Origin: Zobellia nedashkovskayae
GTDB taxonomy: Bacteria; Bacteroidota; Bacteroidia; Flavobacteriales; Flavobacteriaceae
Direction: 5' to 3'
Assembly (NCBI RefSeq): GCF_015330125.1
Contig: NZ_JADDXR010000002.1
Location: 62,001 to 126,000, forward strand
Length of the DNA: 64,000 bases
The notes below the pieces were generated by a model. The model was given only the letters and a program-made list of their open reading frames with translations, was not told the DNA's origin and did not search any database. Positions 1 to 7,305 of this stretch are shown here, piece after piece. How positions within the stretch are numbered: position 1 is the stretch's first letter; the number at the start of each line of letters is the position of its first letter. The position numbers were made by a program, and so were the translations under genes.

Positions 1-781
1 TGTAATATCTTTTTATCACAATATCCTTATCTATTTTACCTTCGGACATTTGCGTTATAATCTCGTTGGCAGTAGGTCCCTCTATGACTTTTGAAAACTC
101 CTCAAACTTCATTGTTTTAAACTCTGCTTCTGTATAACCCAGAAGCTCTGTAAAAATTCTGTTAGATTTGATAATTTGATTTCCAACACTTAATATAATA
201 CCCAAAGGAGAACTTTCTACTATGATATCTAGCTGCTTTCTTTGTTGCTCAAGCAGCTCTTTAATTTCCATTTCTTGGGTAATATCTCTAATAATACCCT
301 GAGCTCCAATAGGTTCACGTTTTGTATTGTAGATCAAACTGGCGTTGATTTCTATCCATTTTTCATCGCCATTTTTTACAGAAATTTTAGCACGATAGTT
401 TTTAAGAGTACCGACTTCCAAAAGGTATTTAAAGGATTCAGCAGTATATTGAAGATAGTCTTTGTGTACAAGGTCAGTAAGGTTAACCTGTTCTTTGGTA
501 TGATCATACCCCAAAAACTCTTTGGCCGACGTGTTCATATTAATCACGTTGGCATACATATCCATTACCACATAAGGATCTATAATATTTACAAAAACAT
601 TATCCAGCTCAGAAACCTTTTCGCTCAATAAGTTTTCAAGAGTGCCATTAGCCTCTTTTAAGCGCTGCGAAGTTTCGTAGAGGTCTGTAGATTTTTGTTC
701 AAGAATTTTTTCAGCTTGTTGCCTAGCTTTCTTTTGCCTTTCCAGTGCTCTTTTGAGAAGTTCTACCTCTTTATTATCCAT
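1..781 (-). CDS. PAS-domain sensor protein, probable histidine kinase (C-terminus beyond window)
   Basis: The reading frame runs leftwards from an ATG at 781 and is still open at the window edge, giving 260 residues. Residues 5-60 are a charged probable coiled coil. A first PAS domain lies at about 60-170 and a second begins at about 182 (SSPLGIILSVG, then NRIFTELLGYTEAEF). No catalytic kinase domain is visible, so 'histidine kinase' is inferred from the layout and neighbours. The start codon lies within the end of the H-NOX gene (8-bp overlap), which suggests translational coupling, and a CheY-like receiver gene is just upstream. H-NOX proteins commonly control kinases encoded beside them, so this is the likely partner. 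A PAS-only or diguanylate cyclase output cannot be excluded. Confidence 0.75.
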   Translation of the reverse strand, partial: MDNKEVELLKRALERQKKARQQAEKILEQKSTDLYETSQRLKEANGTLENLLSEKVSELDNVFVNIIDPYVVMDMYANVINMNTSAKEFLGYDHTKEQVNLTDLVHKDYLQYTAESFKYLLEVGTLKNYRAKISVKNGDEKWIEINASLIYNTKREPIGAQGIIRDITQEMEIKELLEQQRKQLDIIVESSPLGIILSVGNQIIKSNRIFTELLGYTEAEFKTMKFEEFSKVIEGPTANEIITQMSEGKIDKDIVIKRYY

Positions 782-1316
782 TTTGAACAATATCAAATTT
801 AACCTCAGTACCGTCTTCTTTTAATAATTCGTAAGTAATTGTAGCGGAACCTCCAAAGTGTTCAAAAGCCTTTTCTATAAGACCATGCGCCAAACGGTAT
901 AGACCTCTAGAAGAAGAGTATACCATTACTATTTTTGTGTCCGTTTTGTCTAGAATCTTAAAAGTAGGCAGTTCTGCATCTGGATACAGCTTTTTTACAT
1001 GTACATGTATATGATCCTCTATACAATACAGAAGACCTAATGGAGTATTGTAATTTTTAATGACCTCGGGGTGAGAATTGGCTAGACCTGCAAATAGGTA
1101 TAGACCAAAAGCATAAATAAGATCGCCAGCCGGAATTTTGGTTTCTGCGCTAAGGTTGTTTATTAGCGTAACCATCTCATTAAATTCATACGTTCCTACG
1201 GAAGTATAAATACCTTCAGACGGTAGATTACCATTTTCAATTATATTATCAACAGTCTCAAGACCAAACTTGATCTCGACCATTTCTAAAAACTCTGTAA
1301 ATACAACACCCTTCAT
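774..1316 (-). CDS. H-NOX haem-based nitric oxide sensor
   Basis: This 180-residue protein has the length and pattern of a stand-alone bacterial H-NOX (HNOB) domain. By alignment with soluble guanylate cyclase beta, His104 seven residues before YP (111-112) is the expected proximal haem ligand. The family's haem-propionate motif YxSxR is present as Tyr133-x-Ser135-x-Arg137. The N-terminal MKGVVFTEFLEMVE start is typical. Known bacterial H-NOX proteins bind NO (sometimes O2) and regulate a neighbouring kinase or cyclase, often changing biofilm formation. Its stop overlaps the start of the PAS sensor gene by 8 bp and a receiver gene lies 76 bp upstream, so the three probably form one operon. 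Confidence 0.9.
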   Translation of the reverse strand: MKGVVFTEFLEMVEIKFGLETVDNIIENGNLPSEGIYTSVGTYEFNEMVTLINNLSAETKIPAGDLIYAFGLYLFAGLANSHPEVIKNYNTPLGLLYCIEDHIHVHVKKLYPDAELPTFKILDKTDTKIVMVYSSSRGLYRLAHGLIEKAFEHFGGSATITYELLKEDGTEVKFDIVQNG

Positions 1317-1392
1317 ATAGCATAATTTATTAACTAAAAGTAGGAAAAGTAGTATACTTTAAAGAATTTTTGTTGTGAAACGCACTATTTTG

Positions 1393-1794
1393 TTAGCCTT
1401 TCACCAATTGGTTGATGTCCCAGTACTCAAGAACCTTGTGAAGTTTAGATTGATAATCTTCATATTTCAATGGTTTGATAACGTAACCGGCTACTCCAAT
1501 CTTATAACATTCCAATAAATCTGCTCTATTTTCTGATGTTGTAAGAATAACTGTAGGAAGATATTTTAGAACGTCATCTGCCTTAAGAATACTCAAAAAT
1601 TCTATACCGTTCATTCTTGGCATATTAAGGTCTAGTAGAATAATATCCGGCAATCTATTGCCCGATTTTAAGATTTCTAACGCATCTTCACCATTCTTGG
1701 TTTCTATAATATTATGTTTAAGATCTAACTTCTTTACCGTTCGCTGTAATTTCATTACCTCAATGGCATCATCTTCAATCAATAAAATATCCAT
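1393..1794 (-). CDS. Single-domain response regulator (CheY/Rcp1-like)
   Basis: This 133-residue protein is only a receiver domain. Visible conserved residues are the acidic pocket Glu7/Asp8/Asp9, phospho-acceptor Asp55 (IILLDLNMPRMNG), the switch Thr85/Thr86 and Lys107 in VIKPL. There is no DNA-binding or enzymatic output domain, so it probably acts by protein contact or as part of a phosphorelay. It is the first gene of the leftward receiver - H-NOX - PAS sensor cluster, which suggests it is phosphorylated by that sensor in response to NO, though this is an inference. The ATG at 1794 gives the normal family N-terminus MDILLIEDD. Confidence 0.9.
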   Translation of the reverse strand: MDILLIEDDAIEVMKLQRTVKKLDLKHNIIETKNGEDALEILKSGNRLPDIILLDLNMPRMNGIEFLSILKADDVLKYLPTVILTTSENRADLLECYKIGVAGYVIKPLKYEDYQSKLHKVLEYWDINQLVKG

Positions 1795-2182
1795 AACATG
1801 TAATTTTTAGTGAAATACAAATTTTAGAATTAAATAATAGAATTTTGACCAGGTGTAGACCAATGACATTTAACTGTAGACGAATGGAAAATTATGGCAG
1901 TTGAACGATTTACGTATCAACGACGTTCTTAGCCATTACTTACTTTTAGTCATTGCAGTAATAGTAGTTTATAACTCCCCATACAGAAGGTTACATCATC
2001 TTTTTAGACAATAACTCACTACGCTTCAATAGATTAAACTAATTATATACCGTAATTCCAAAACTTCTTTGAAAACATTATAAATTTTGCGGATATTTGC
2101 AGCCTGTTTCAGATGAAGTGGGAGTCTATTTATTGCACTTTTACCACCTTTACACACTACATTCTAAACAAAAATCTCTCAT
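1795..2182. other. Intergenic region between receiver gene and tRNA-Leu
   Basis: About 390 bases without a convincing gene in either direction. It should hold the leftward promoter of the receiver operon and the rightward promoter of the tRNA. A weak rightward candidate is TTTG at 2068-2071, 20 bases, then GATATTTG at 2092-2099 (one mismatch to TANNTTTG). Nothing else stands out. Confidence 0.5.
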
Positions 2183-2266
2183 GCGCACGTGGCGGAATTG
2201 GTAGACGCGCCAGCTTGAGGGGCTGGTGGCCACTAGGCCGTGGAAGTTCGAGTCTTCTCGTGCGCA
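2183..2266 (+). tRNA. tRNA-Leu (anticodon GAG)
   Basis: The 84-base gene folds as a class II tRNA. The acceptor stem GCGCACG pairs with CGTGCGC (2259-2265). The D arm contains GGCGGAATTGGTAGAC. The anticodon stem CCAGC (2210-2214) pairs with GCTGG (2222-2226), with loop TTGAGGG giving anticodon GAG. A long variable arm and a TTCGAGTC T loop follow. The 3' CCA is not encoded. The long variable arm and GAG anticodon identify leucine. Confidence 0.97.
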
Positions 2267-2270
2267 CATT

Positions 2271-2303
2271 AAACCATCAACTTCCTAGTTGATGGTTTTT
2301 TTT
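2271..2303 (+). terminator. Rho-independent terminator of tRNA-Leu
   Basis: A perfect 11-bp stem AAACCATCAAC / GTTGATGGTTT with a six-base loop, followed by a T run, starts five bases after the tRNA. Confidence 0.9.
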
Positions 2304-2391
2304 ATATACGTATCTTGTCTCTTATTTATTATAATATTACTTTTTTTAGTAAAAGAGCACATTTCACTCCCCTGACTAAGAATAAAATTAT

Positions 2392-2399
2392 TAGATTTG
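2392..2399 (+). promoter_or_regulatory. Bacteroidota -7 box (TAGATTTG) before the MerR-type regulator
   Basis: TAGATTTG matches the Bacteroidetes TANNTTTG -7 consensus 22 bases before the ATG at 2421. The -33 element is weak (CTG at 2372-2374). The final TTG of the box is in frame with the gene and could be mistaken for a start codon. Confidence 0.55.
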
Positions 2400-2420
2400 T
2401 TTAATGTTTACAACAAAAAG

Positions 2421-3317
2421 ATGAACACTACAAAAAAGACGTTCAGTATACGTGATTTAGAAAACCTATCGGGCATCAAAGCCCATACTATACGTATATG
2501 GGAAAAGCGATACAATCTGCTTTCTCCCGAACGAACGGATACTAATATCAGAAGATATAGTTTAGAAAGCCTTCAAAAGCTACTAAACATTACCCTTTTA
2601 TATAGTAATGGCCACAAGATATCTAAAATCGCGAATCTTAAAGAGGGTAAAATTCCTGAGATTGTTAATGAACTAGTTTCAAAAAACAACAACAGTCAAA
2701 TTATAAACACTTTTAAGCTGTCGATGATTAATTTTGACGAACAGCTGTTCACCCGCACTTTCAAGACTTTACTTCTTGAGAAATCATTCTCAGAAGTTTT
2801 TAAAGAGGTTTTTATCCCTCTTTTGAATGAACTTGGTTTATTATGGCAAACAGATACCATCTGTCCTGCGCATGAGCATTTTATTTCAAACCTCGTAAAA
2901 CAAAAAATCTTGATTAGTACTCAAGATTTATCCGTTGAGGAAGATTCTAATAAAAAGACAACATTTATTGCCTATTTGCCAGAAAACGAAATTCATGAAA
3001 TTGGTCTTCTCTATTTGAATTATGAAATTGTTTCTAGAGGATACAAATCTGTGTATTTAGGGCAAACAGTTCCTTTAGAAAGTTTGGAAGAAGTTATGAA
3101 GACTTTTGAAAACACAACCTTTCTATCCTATTTCACAGTCTCTCCCTCAAAGGATAAGATTAGCGACTATATCAACAAATTTTGTTCGTTATCGGCAAAT
3201 TTCCCGAATACTCAACTTTGGTTATTAGGTCATCAGACCCAACACATAAATCAAGATAATTTACCTCAAACAATTGAAATTTTCTCTTCAATCGATAAAA
3301 TTGTTGAACGACTATAG
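2421..3317 (+). CDS. MerR-family cobalamin-binding transcriptional regulator (CarH/LitR type)
   Basis: The 298-residue protein has three parts: a MerR winged-helix domain at about 7-75 (SIRDLENLSGIKAHTIRIWE), a helical-bundle B12 cap domain at about 90-175, and a B12-binding Rossmann domain at about 180-298. The W-x9-EH motif that caps adenosylcobalamin in CarH is intact as Trp142...Glu152-His153. The lower-ligand DxHxxG motif appears as Glu190-Ile-His192-Glu-Ile-Gly195. CarH proteins repress carotenoid genes in the dark and release DNA when light breaks the Co-C bond. The location directly before crtI-crtB-crtZ fits that role. The ATG at 2421 is preferred over an upstream TTG at 2397 because that TTG lies in a -7 promoter box. 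Confidence 0.87.
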   Translation: MNTTKKTFSIRDLENLSGIKAHTIRIWEKRYNLLSPERTDTNIRRYSLESLQKLLNITLLYSNGHKISKIANLKEGKIPEIVNELVSKNNNSQIINTFKLSMINFDEQLFTRTFKTLLLEKSFSEVFKEVFIPLLNELGLLWQTDTICPAHEHFISNLVKQKILISTQDLSVEEDSNKKTTFIAYLPENEIHEIGLLYLNYEIVSRGYKSVYLGQTVPLESLEEVMKTFENTTFLSYFTVSPSKDKISDYINKFCSLSANFPNTQLWLLGHQTQHINQDNLPQTIEIFSSIDKIVERL

Positions 3318-3340
3318 AACCTTACACCATTAAAATAATA

Positions 3341-4798
3341 ATGAAAAAAAAGATTGTCATAATTGGTTCAGGTTTTTCCTCACTGTCCGCTTCGTGCTAC
3401 TTAGCCAAAGCTGGTCATGAGGTAACTATGTATGAGAAAAATGACACCGTTGGCGGCAGAGCAAGACAACTAATCAAACAAGGTTTCACTTTTGACATGG
3501 GCCCTAGCTGGTACTGGATGCCTGATATTTTTGATAAATTCTTCAATGACTTCGGGAAGAAAACTTTCGATTATTATCAATTAGACAAGTTAAGCCCGGC
3601 GTATAAAATTTTCTTCTCTGATGACAATATCACCATTGGTGACTGTATGGACGACATATGCCAAGAATTTGAACGTATCGAACCCGGCAGTGCCAAGCAC
3701 CTCAGGAACTTTATGTTCAAAGCCCAGAAAAACTATGATATTGCCATCAACAAGGTAGTGTTGCGACCTGGCCTTTCCCCATTAGAACTTATAACTCCTG
3801 AAACGGCCCTGCGTGTAGATCAATTTTTTAAGACTATTAGCGGCGAAGTTCGAAAAAAGTTCAATAACAAAAAATTAATATCCACGCTAGAATTTCCGGT
3901 CTTGTTTTTAGGTGCAAAACCTAGCAATACTCCATCTTTCTATAGTTTTATGAACTATGCAGATTTTGGTTTGGGTACATGGCACCCAAAAGGTGGAATG
4001 TATGAAATTGTTAAGGCCATGAAAAACTTGGCCGAAGAAGTTGGAGTTAAAATACATACCAAATCTGCTGCACTAAAAATAAACGTCAAAAATAAAAAAG
4101 CCGTTGGCGTAAATATTAATGGAAAAGATATTGAAGCAGATGTTGTACTAAGCGGAGCTGATTATCACCACTCAGAAACTTTACTGGACCCAGAATATCG
4201 TCAATATTCGGAATCTTATTGGGACAAAAAGACCTTTGCCCCTTCTTCATTGTTGTTTTATATGGGTTTTGATAAGAAGTTGAAAAATGTAGAACATCAC
4301 AATCTTTTCTTTGACACTGATTTTGAGCGACATGCTACGGAAATCTATGACCAACCAAGTTGGCCTAAAGACCCTTTATTCTATGCCAATTTTCCATCTG
4401 TAACAGATTCTAGCATGGCGCCTGCTAATTCTGAAACCGGGTTTTTTCTCATACCTATTGCCACAAACTTGACAGATACTCCAGAACTACGCGATCAATA
4501 TTTTGATATTATGATGGATAGATTTGAGAAAAGGACAGGCCAGAGCGTAAAAAATAATATTATCTTTAAGGAGTCGTTCTGTGTAAACGACTTTGTAGAA
4601 CAATACAATTCTTATAAAGGTAATGCTTATGGTATGGCCAATACATTACGACAAACTGCTTTTCTTAGACCTGGTCTAAAAAGCAAAAAAGTTAAAAATT
4701 TATACTTTACCGGCCAGTTGACCGTACCAGGTCCTGGGGTTCCTCCGGCTTTAATTTCGGGTAAGCTAGTCTCCCAATTAATAAACAAGAACGTCTAA
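3341..4798 (+). CDS. crtI: Phytoene desaturase
   Basis: This 485-residue FAD enzyme introduces double bonds into phytoene on the way to lycopene. The N-terminal dinucleotide-binding fold is clear (KKIVIIGSGFSSLSASCYLA, GxGxxS at 9-14, then VGGRARQ). The CrtI signature is at the C-terminus (LYFTGQLTVPGPGVPPALIS). Length is normal. It is 23 bp after the regulator gene and 11 bp before crtB on the same strand, so it probably begins the structural part of a carotenoid operon controlled by that regulator. Confidence 0.95.
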   Translation: MKKKIVIIGSGFSSLSASCYLAKAGHEVTMYEKNDTVGGRARQLIKQGFTFDMGPSWYWMPDIFDKFFNDFGKKTFDYYQLDKLSPAYKIFFSDDNITIGDCMDDICQEFERIEPGSAKHLRNFMFKAQKNYDIAINKVVLRPGLSPLELITPETALRVDQFFKTISGEVRKKFNNKKLISTLEFPVLFLGAKPSNTPSFYSFMNYADFGLGTWHPKGGMYEIVKAMKNLAEEVGVKIHTKSAALKINVKNKKAVGVNINGKDIEADVVLSGADYHHSETLLDPEYRQYSESYWDKKTFAPSSLLFYMGFDKKLKNVEHHNLFFDTDFERHATEIYDQPSWPKDPLFYANFPSVTDSSMAPANSETGFFLIPIATNLTDTPELRDQYFDIMMDRFEKRTGQSVKNNIIFKESFCVNDFVEQYNSYKGNAYGMANTLRQTAFLRPGLKSKKVKNLYFTGQLTVPGPGVPPALISGKLVSQLINKNV

Positions 4799-4809
4799 AA
4801 GCCAAAACC

Positions 4810-5649
4810 ATGAAATCCCTATTCGATAAAGTTTCTTACCAATGTAGCCAGATTGTTACAGAATCTTACAGCACTTCGTTTACAATGGCAACGAAGATGT
4901 TGTCATCTTGTATTAGACCGGATATTTATAATATTTATGGTTTTGTGCGCTTCGCAGATGAAATAGTAGATACGTTTGATCAGTATGATAAAGAAAAACT
5001 CTTTAATCAGTTTGAAGCTAGCCTTAAAGATGCATTAGAGCAACGTATAAGCTTGAATCCAATTCTTAATTCGTTTCAACATACCTATCACAAGTATGAG
5101 ATACCGTATGATCTTGTTGATGCTTTCATGAAAAGTATGCGAATGGATTTGTATAAAAGCGTTTACAAGACGGATGAGGAATATAAGGAGTACATCTATG
5201 GTTCTGCAGATGTAGTGGGACTAATGTGCTTAAAAGTATTTGTGAAAGGCGATACTAAAAAATATGACGATTTAAAGGAAACGGCAATGGCATTAGGTTC
5301 CGCTTTTCAAAAAGTAAATTTCTTAAGAGATCTTAAAAGCGATTTTGAAGATTTAGACCGCAGCTATTTTCCTAATACCGATTTAGCCATGTTGGACGAA
5401 GCTTCAAAAACCCGAATCGTAAATGAAATAAAAGCCGATTTTGAGTTAGCTTATAAAGGAATCATCAGATTACCTAACGAGGCTAAATTTGGTGTTTATA
5501 CCGCTTACAAATACTATTATAGACTATTGAAAAAATTACAGCGTACACCTTCTTTAGAAATTAGAACGGTTCGTATTCGTGTTCCTAACTACGAGAAATT
5601 TGGGGTTTTGGCCAAGTCGTACGTAAATTACAAATTGAATTTGGTTTAG
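4810..5649 (+). CDS. crtB: Phytoene synthase
   Basis: This 279-residue squalene/phytoene synthase family protein condenses two geranylgeranyl diphosphates to phytoene. Both aspartate-rich metal/diphosphate sites are present: Asp50-Glu-Ile-Val-Asp54 and Asp174-Leu-Lys-Ser-Asp178 (NFLRDLKSDFEDLDRSYFP). The STSF motif near residue 21 is typical. It sits between crtI and crtZ, and crtZ begins one base after its stop codon. Confidence 0.95.
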   Translation: MKSLFDKVSYQCSQIVTESYSTSFTMATKMLSSCIRPDIYNIYGFVRFADEIVDTFDQYDKEKLFNQFEASLKDALEQRISLNPILNSFQHTYHKYEIPYDLVDAFMKSMRMDLYKSVYKTDEEYKEYIYGSADVVGLMCLKVFVKGDTKKYDDLKETAMALGSAFQKVNFLRDLKSDFEDLDRSYFPNTDLAMLDEASKTRIVNEIKADFELAYKGIIRLPNEAKFGVYTAYKYYYRLLKKLQRTPSLEIRTVRIRVPNYEKFGVLAKSYVNYKLNLV

Positions 5650-5650
5650 T

Positions 5651-6106
5651 ATGAAAGCAGTTATTTGGATAACCCTGTTCCTCGGCACATTTTCCTTTAT
5701 GGAATTTATGGCATGGTTTACCCATAAATATATTATGCATGGTTTTCTTTGGAGCTTGCACCAAGATCATCATAAAAAAGACCATGATTCATGGTTTGAA
5801 AGAAATGATGCTTTTTTCATATTCTATGCTATTGTGAGCATGATATTATTTTACTCAGGATCAGCAACATCTTTCTGGTATGGTTGGCCTTTGGGTTTTG
5901 GTATCCTAGCCTATGGTATTGCTTATTTTTTAGTACATGATATTTTTATCCATCAAAGGTTTAAAATGTTCAGGAATGCAAATAATTGGTATGCTAAGGG
6001 AGTTCGTAGAGCACACAAAATGCACCATAAGCATTTAGGCAAAGGAGATGGTGAATGCTTTGGTATGCTCATTGTTCCTTTTAAATACTTCAGGAACAAG
6101 TTGTAA
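5651..6106 (+). CDS. crtZ: Beta-carotene hydroxylase
   Basis: This 151-residue membrane di-iron hydroxylase has four hydrophobic segments. It has the family histidine boxes: His25-x4-His30 (HKYIMH), His37-x2-His40-His41 (HQDHH) and a C-terminal HKMHHKH. CrtZ hydroxylates the beta-ionone rings of beta-carotene to give zeaxanthin, a common flavobacterial pigment. It begins one base after crtB. No lycopene cyclase (crtY) is found next to it, so that gene must be elsewhere. The gene converges with the thioredoxin-like gene 8 bp away, with no visible terminator between. Confidence 0.93.
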   Translation: MKAVIWITLFLGTFSFMEFMAWFTHKYIMHGFLWSLHQDHHKKDHDSWFERNDAFFIFYAIVSMILFYSGSATSFWYGWPLGFGILAYGIAYFLVHDIFIHQRFKMFRNANNWYAKGVRRAHKMHHKHLGKGDGECFGMLIVPFKYFRNKL

Positions 6107-6114
6107 CTATACCT

Positions 6115-6675
6115 CTACTCTACCAGAAGTTGATCTAATAATTTTCTGATTTTATCACTGTTCCAATCTACAGCTCCATTTTCGGCCATAATAATTTTGC
6201 CTTGTTTACTTATAATGTAAGTAGTAGGAATTGTAGAGGAACTAAATATTTCCGGCACTTTATTTTCAGCTATAAAAAAAGGTAGACTATATCCCTTTTT
6301 CAATATAAAATTATTAACTCTACTAAACTTTTCCTCGCTCACTAACATAAAGCTTACTTTATCTCCATAGTCATCATATAATGCTTGAATAACGGGCATT
6401 TCTTCTAGACAAGGTTTACACCAAGTAGCCCAAAGGTTTAAGAAAACTACTTTTCCTTTTGCATTTTGATAAGAGTATGTTTGGGTATTTAAATCCGTTA
6501 CTACCCAATCGTATGTATTTTCTGGAATGGTCTTATCTGCTTTCAGCTTAATTGAACTATAAGAAATAATCCGCCCGGTATAAGCTCTTAATTTAGGAAG
6601 TATAGGTGTAAATAAAACAAGGCCGACGCCAATCAGCAATACTCCTACGGCAATATATTTTACAGAAGGTTTCAA
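6115..6675 (-). CDS. TlpA-like membrane-anchored thioredoxin
   Basis: This 186-residue protein has an N-terminal membrane anchor (about 5-25) and a thioredoxin/AhpC-TSA fold with the redox site WCKPC (Cys86, Cys89 in LWATWCKPCLEEMP). The cis-proline region SSTIPTTY is present. TlpA/ResA proteins reduce disulfides in the periplasm, often for cytochrome maturation. It overlaps the upstream paralogue by four bases (ATGA-type), so the two are translationally coupled. Its exact substrate is unknown. Confidence 0.85.
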   Translation of the reverse strand: MKPSVKYIAVGVLLIGVGLVLFTPILPKLRAYTGRIISYSSIKLKADKTIPENTYDWVVTDLNTQTYSYQNAKGKVVFLNLWATWCKPCLEEMPVIQALYDDYGDKVSFMLVSEEKFSRVNNFILKKGYSLPFFIAENKVPEIFSSSTIPTTYIISKQGKIIMAENGAVDWNSDKIRKLLDQLLVE

Positions 6676-7229
6676 GGCGTATGAGAAAGTGAATCTAATA
6701 ATTGAGTTACTGTATTGTTATCCCAATCACATGGTTCTTTTACATCTATTACAATAGCTCCTTCTTTATCAATAATATAAGTTCCTTGAATCTTAGGAAT
6801 TTTAAAGGGGGCTTCTACCCCAACAATTCTATAGGTTACAGGAAAGGTATATTTATTCTTTACCATGAATTCTTCCACAGGCTCCCGTTCTTCATTGGTT
6901 ACTAGATAAAAGTCTACCTGATCAGAATACCTATCATATAATTGTTGAATACCTTTTAACTCTGCTGCACTAGGCGTATTCCAAGAAGCCCAAAAATGGA
7001 CGAACAGAACTTTACCTTTTGATACTTTAAAATTGAATAAGTTCCAATTTGCATCCTTCAACTCCCAATCATATCCATCAATCTGCTGTCTATCATCTAC
7101 ATTAATGATGTCTGGAGGAGAAGCAAATAAGCGCATAAGCCAAATCTTGCCCCAATATCCAACTGGTGTAACAAAAAAAGAAAGCACAAAGGCCATTATA
7201 ATGAGCGTGAAAAAAGTTTTTCTTTTCAT
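6672..7229 (-). CDS. Thioredoxin-fold membrane protein lacking the CxxC active site
   Basis: This 185-residue paralogue of the next gene has the same layout: an N-terminal hydrophobic anchor (about 5-25) and a TlpA-like domain. The active-site region reads FWASWNTPSAAEL: Asn84 and Ser87 replace both cysteines. The rest of the fold appears intact, including a region like the cis-proline loop (KIPKIQGTYII). It therefore cannot do thiol-disulfide exchange itself. A binding or chaperone role beside its active partner is an inference. The ATG at 7229 is chosen because the in-frame TTG at 7250 lies in a -7 box. Confidence 0.8.
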   Translation of the reverse strand: MKRKTFFTLIIMAFVLSFFVTPVGYWGKIWLMRLFASPPDIINVDDRQQIDGYDWELKDANWNLFNFKVSKGKVLFVHFWASWNTPSAAELKGIQQLYDRYSDQVDFYLVTNEEREPVEEFMVKNKYTFPVTYRIVGVEAPFKIPKIQGTYIIDKEGAIVIDVKEPCDWDNNTVTQLLDSLSHTP

Positions 7230-7247
7230 ATAAATTGTGAATAGGTC

Positions 7248-7255
7248 CAAAACTA
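7248..7255 (-). promoter_or_regulatory. -7 box (TAGTTTTG) of the thioredoxin pair
   Basis: On the minus strand TAGTTTTG lies 19 bases before the ATG at 7229 and matches TANNTTTG. It abuts the T run of the aconitase terminator, so the two signals are packed together. Its last TTG is a decoy start codon. Confidence 0.55.
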
Positions 7256-7280
7256 AAAAACTCCCGCTAATTAACGGGAG
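7254..7280 (-). terminator. Terminator of aconitase (755-residue type)
   Basis: The minus strand reads CTCCCG, an eight-base loop, CGGGAG, then TTTTTT. It lies 26 bases beyond the aconitase stop codon. Confidence 0.85.
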
Positions 7281-7305
7281 CTTTTAGATACTATATCAAT
7301 ATTGC

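Noticed and set aside
2183..2303. tRNA-Leu as an integration site
   Set aside because: No integrase gene is nearby and I saw no repeat of the tRNA 3' end in the flanking sequence. The search by eye is not exhaustive.
6106..7229. A lycopene cyclase gene (crtY) expected after crtZ
   Set aside because: The next genes are leftward thioredoxin-like proteins. No cyclase motif was seen in the window.
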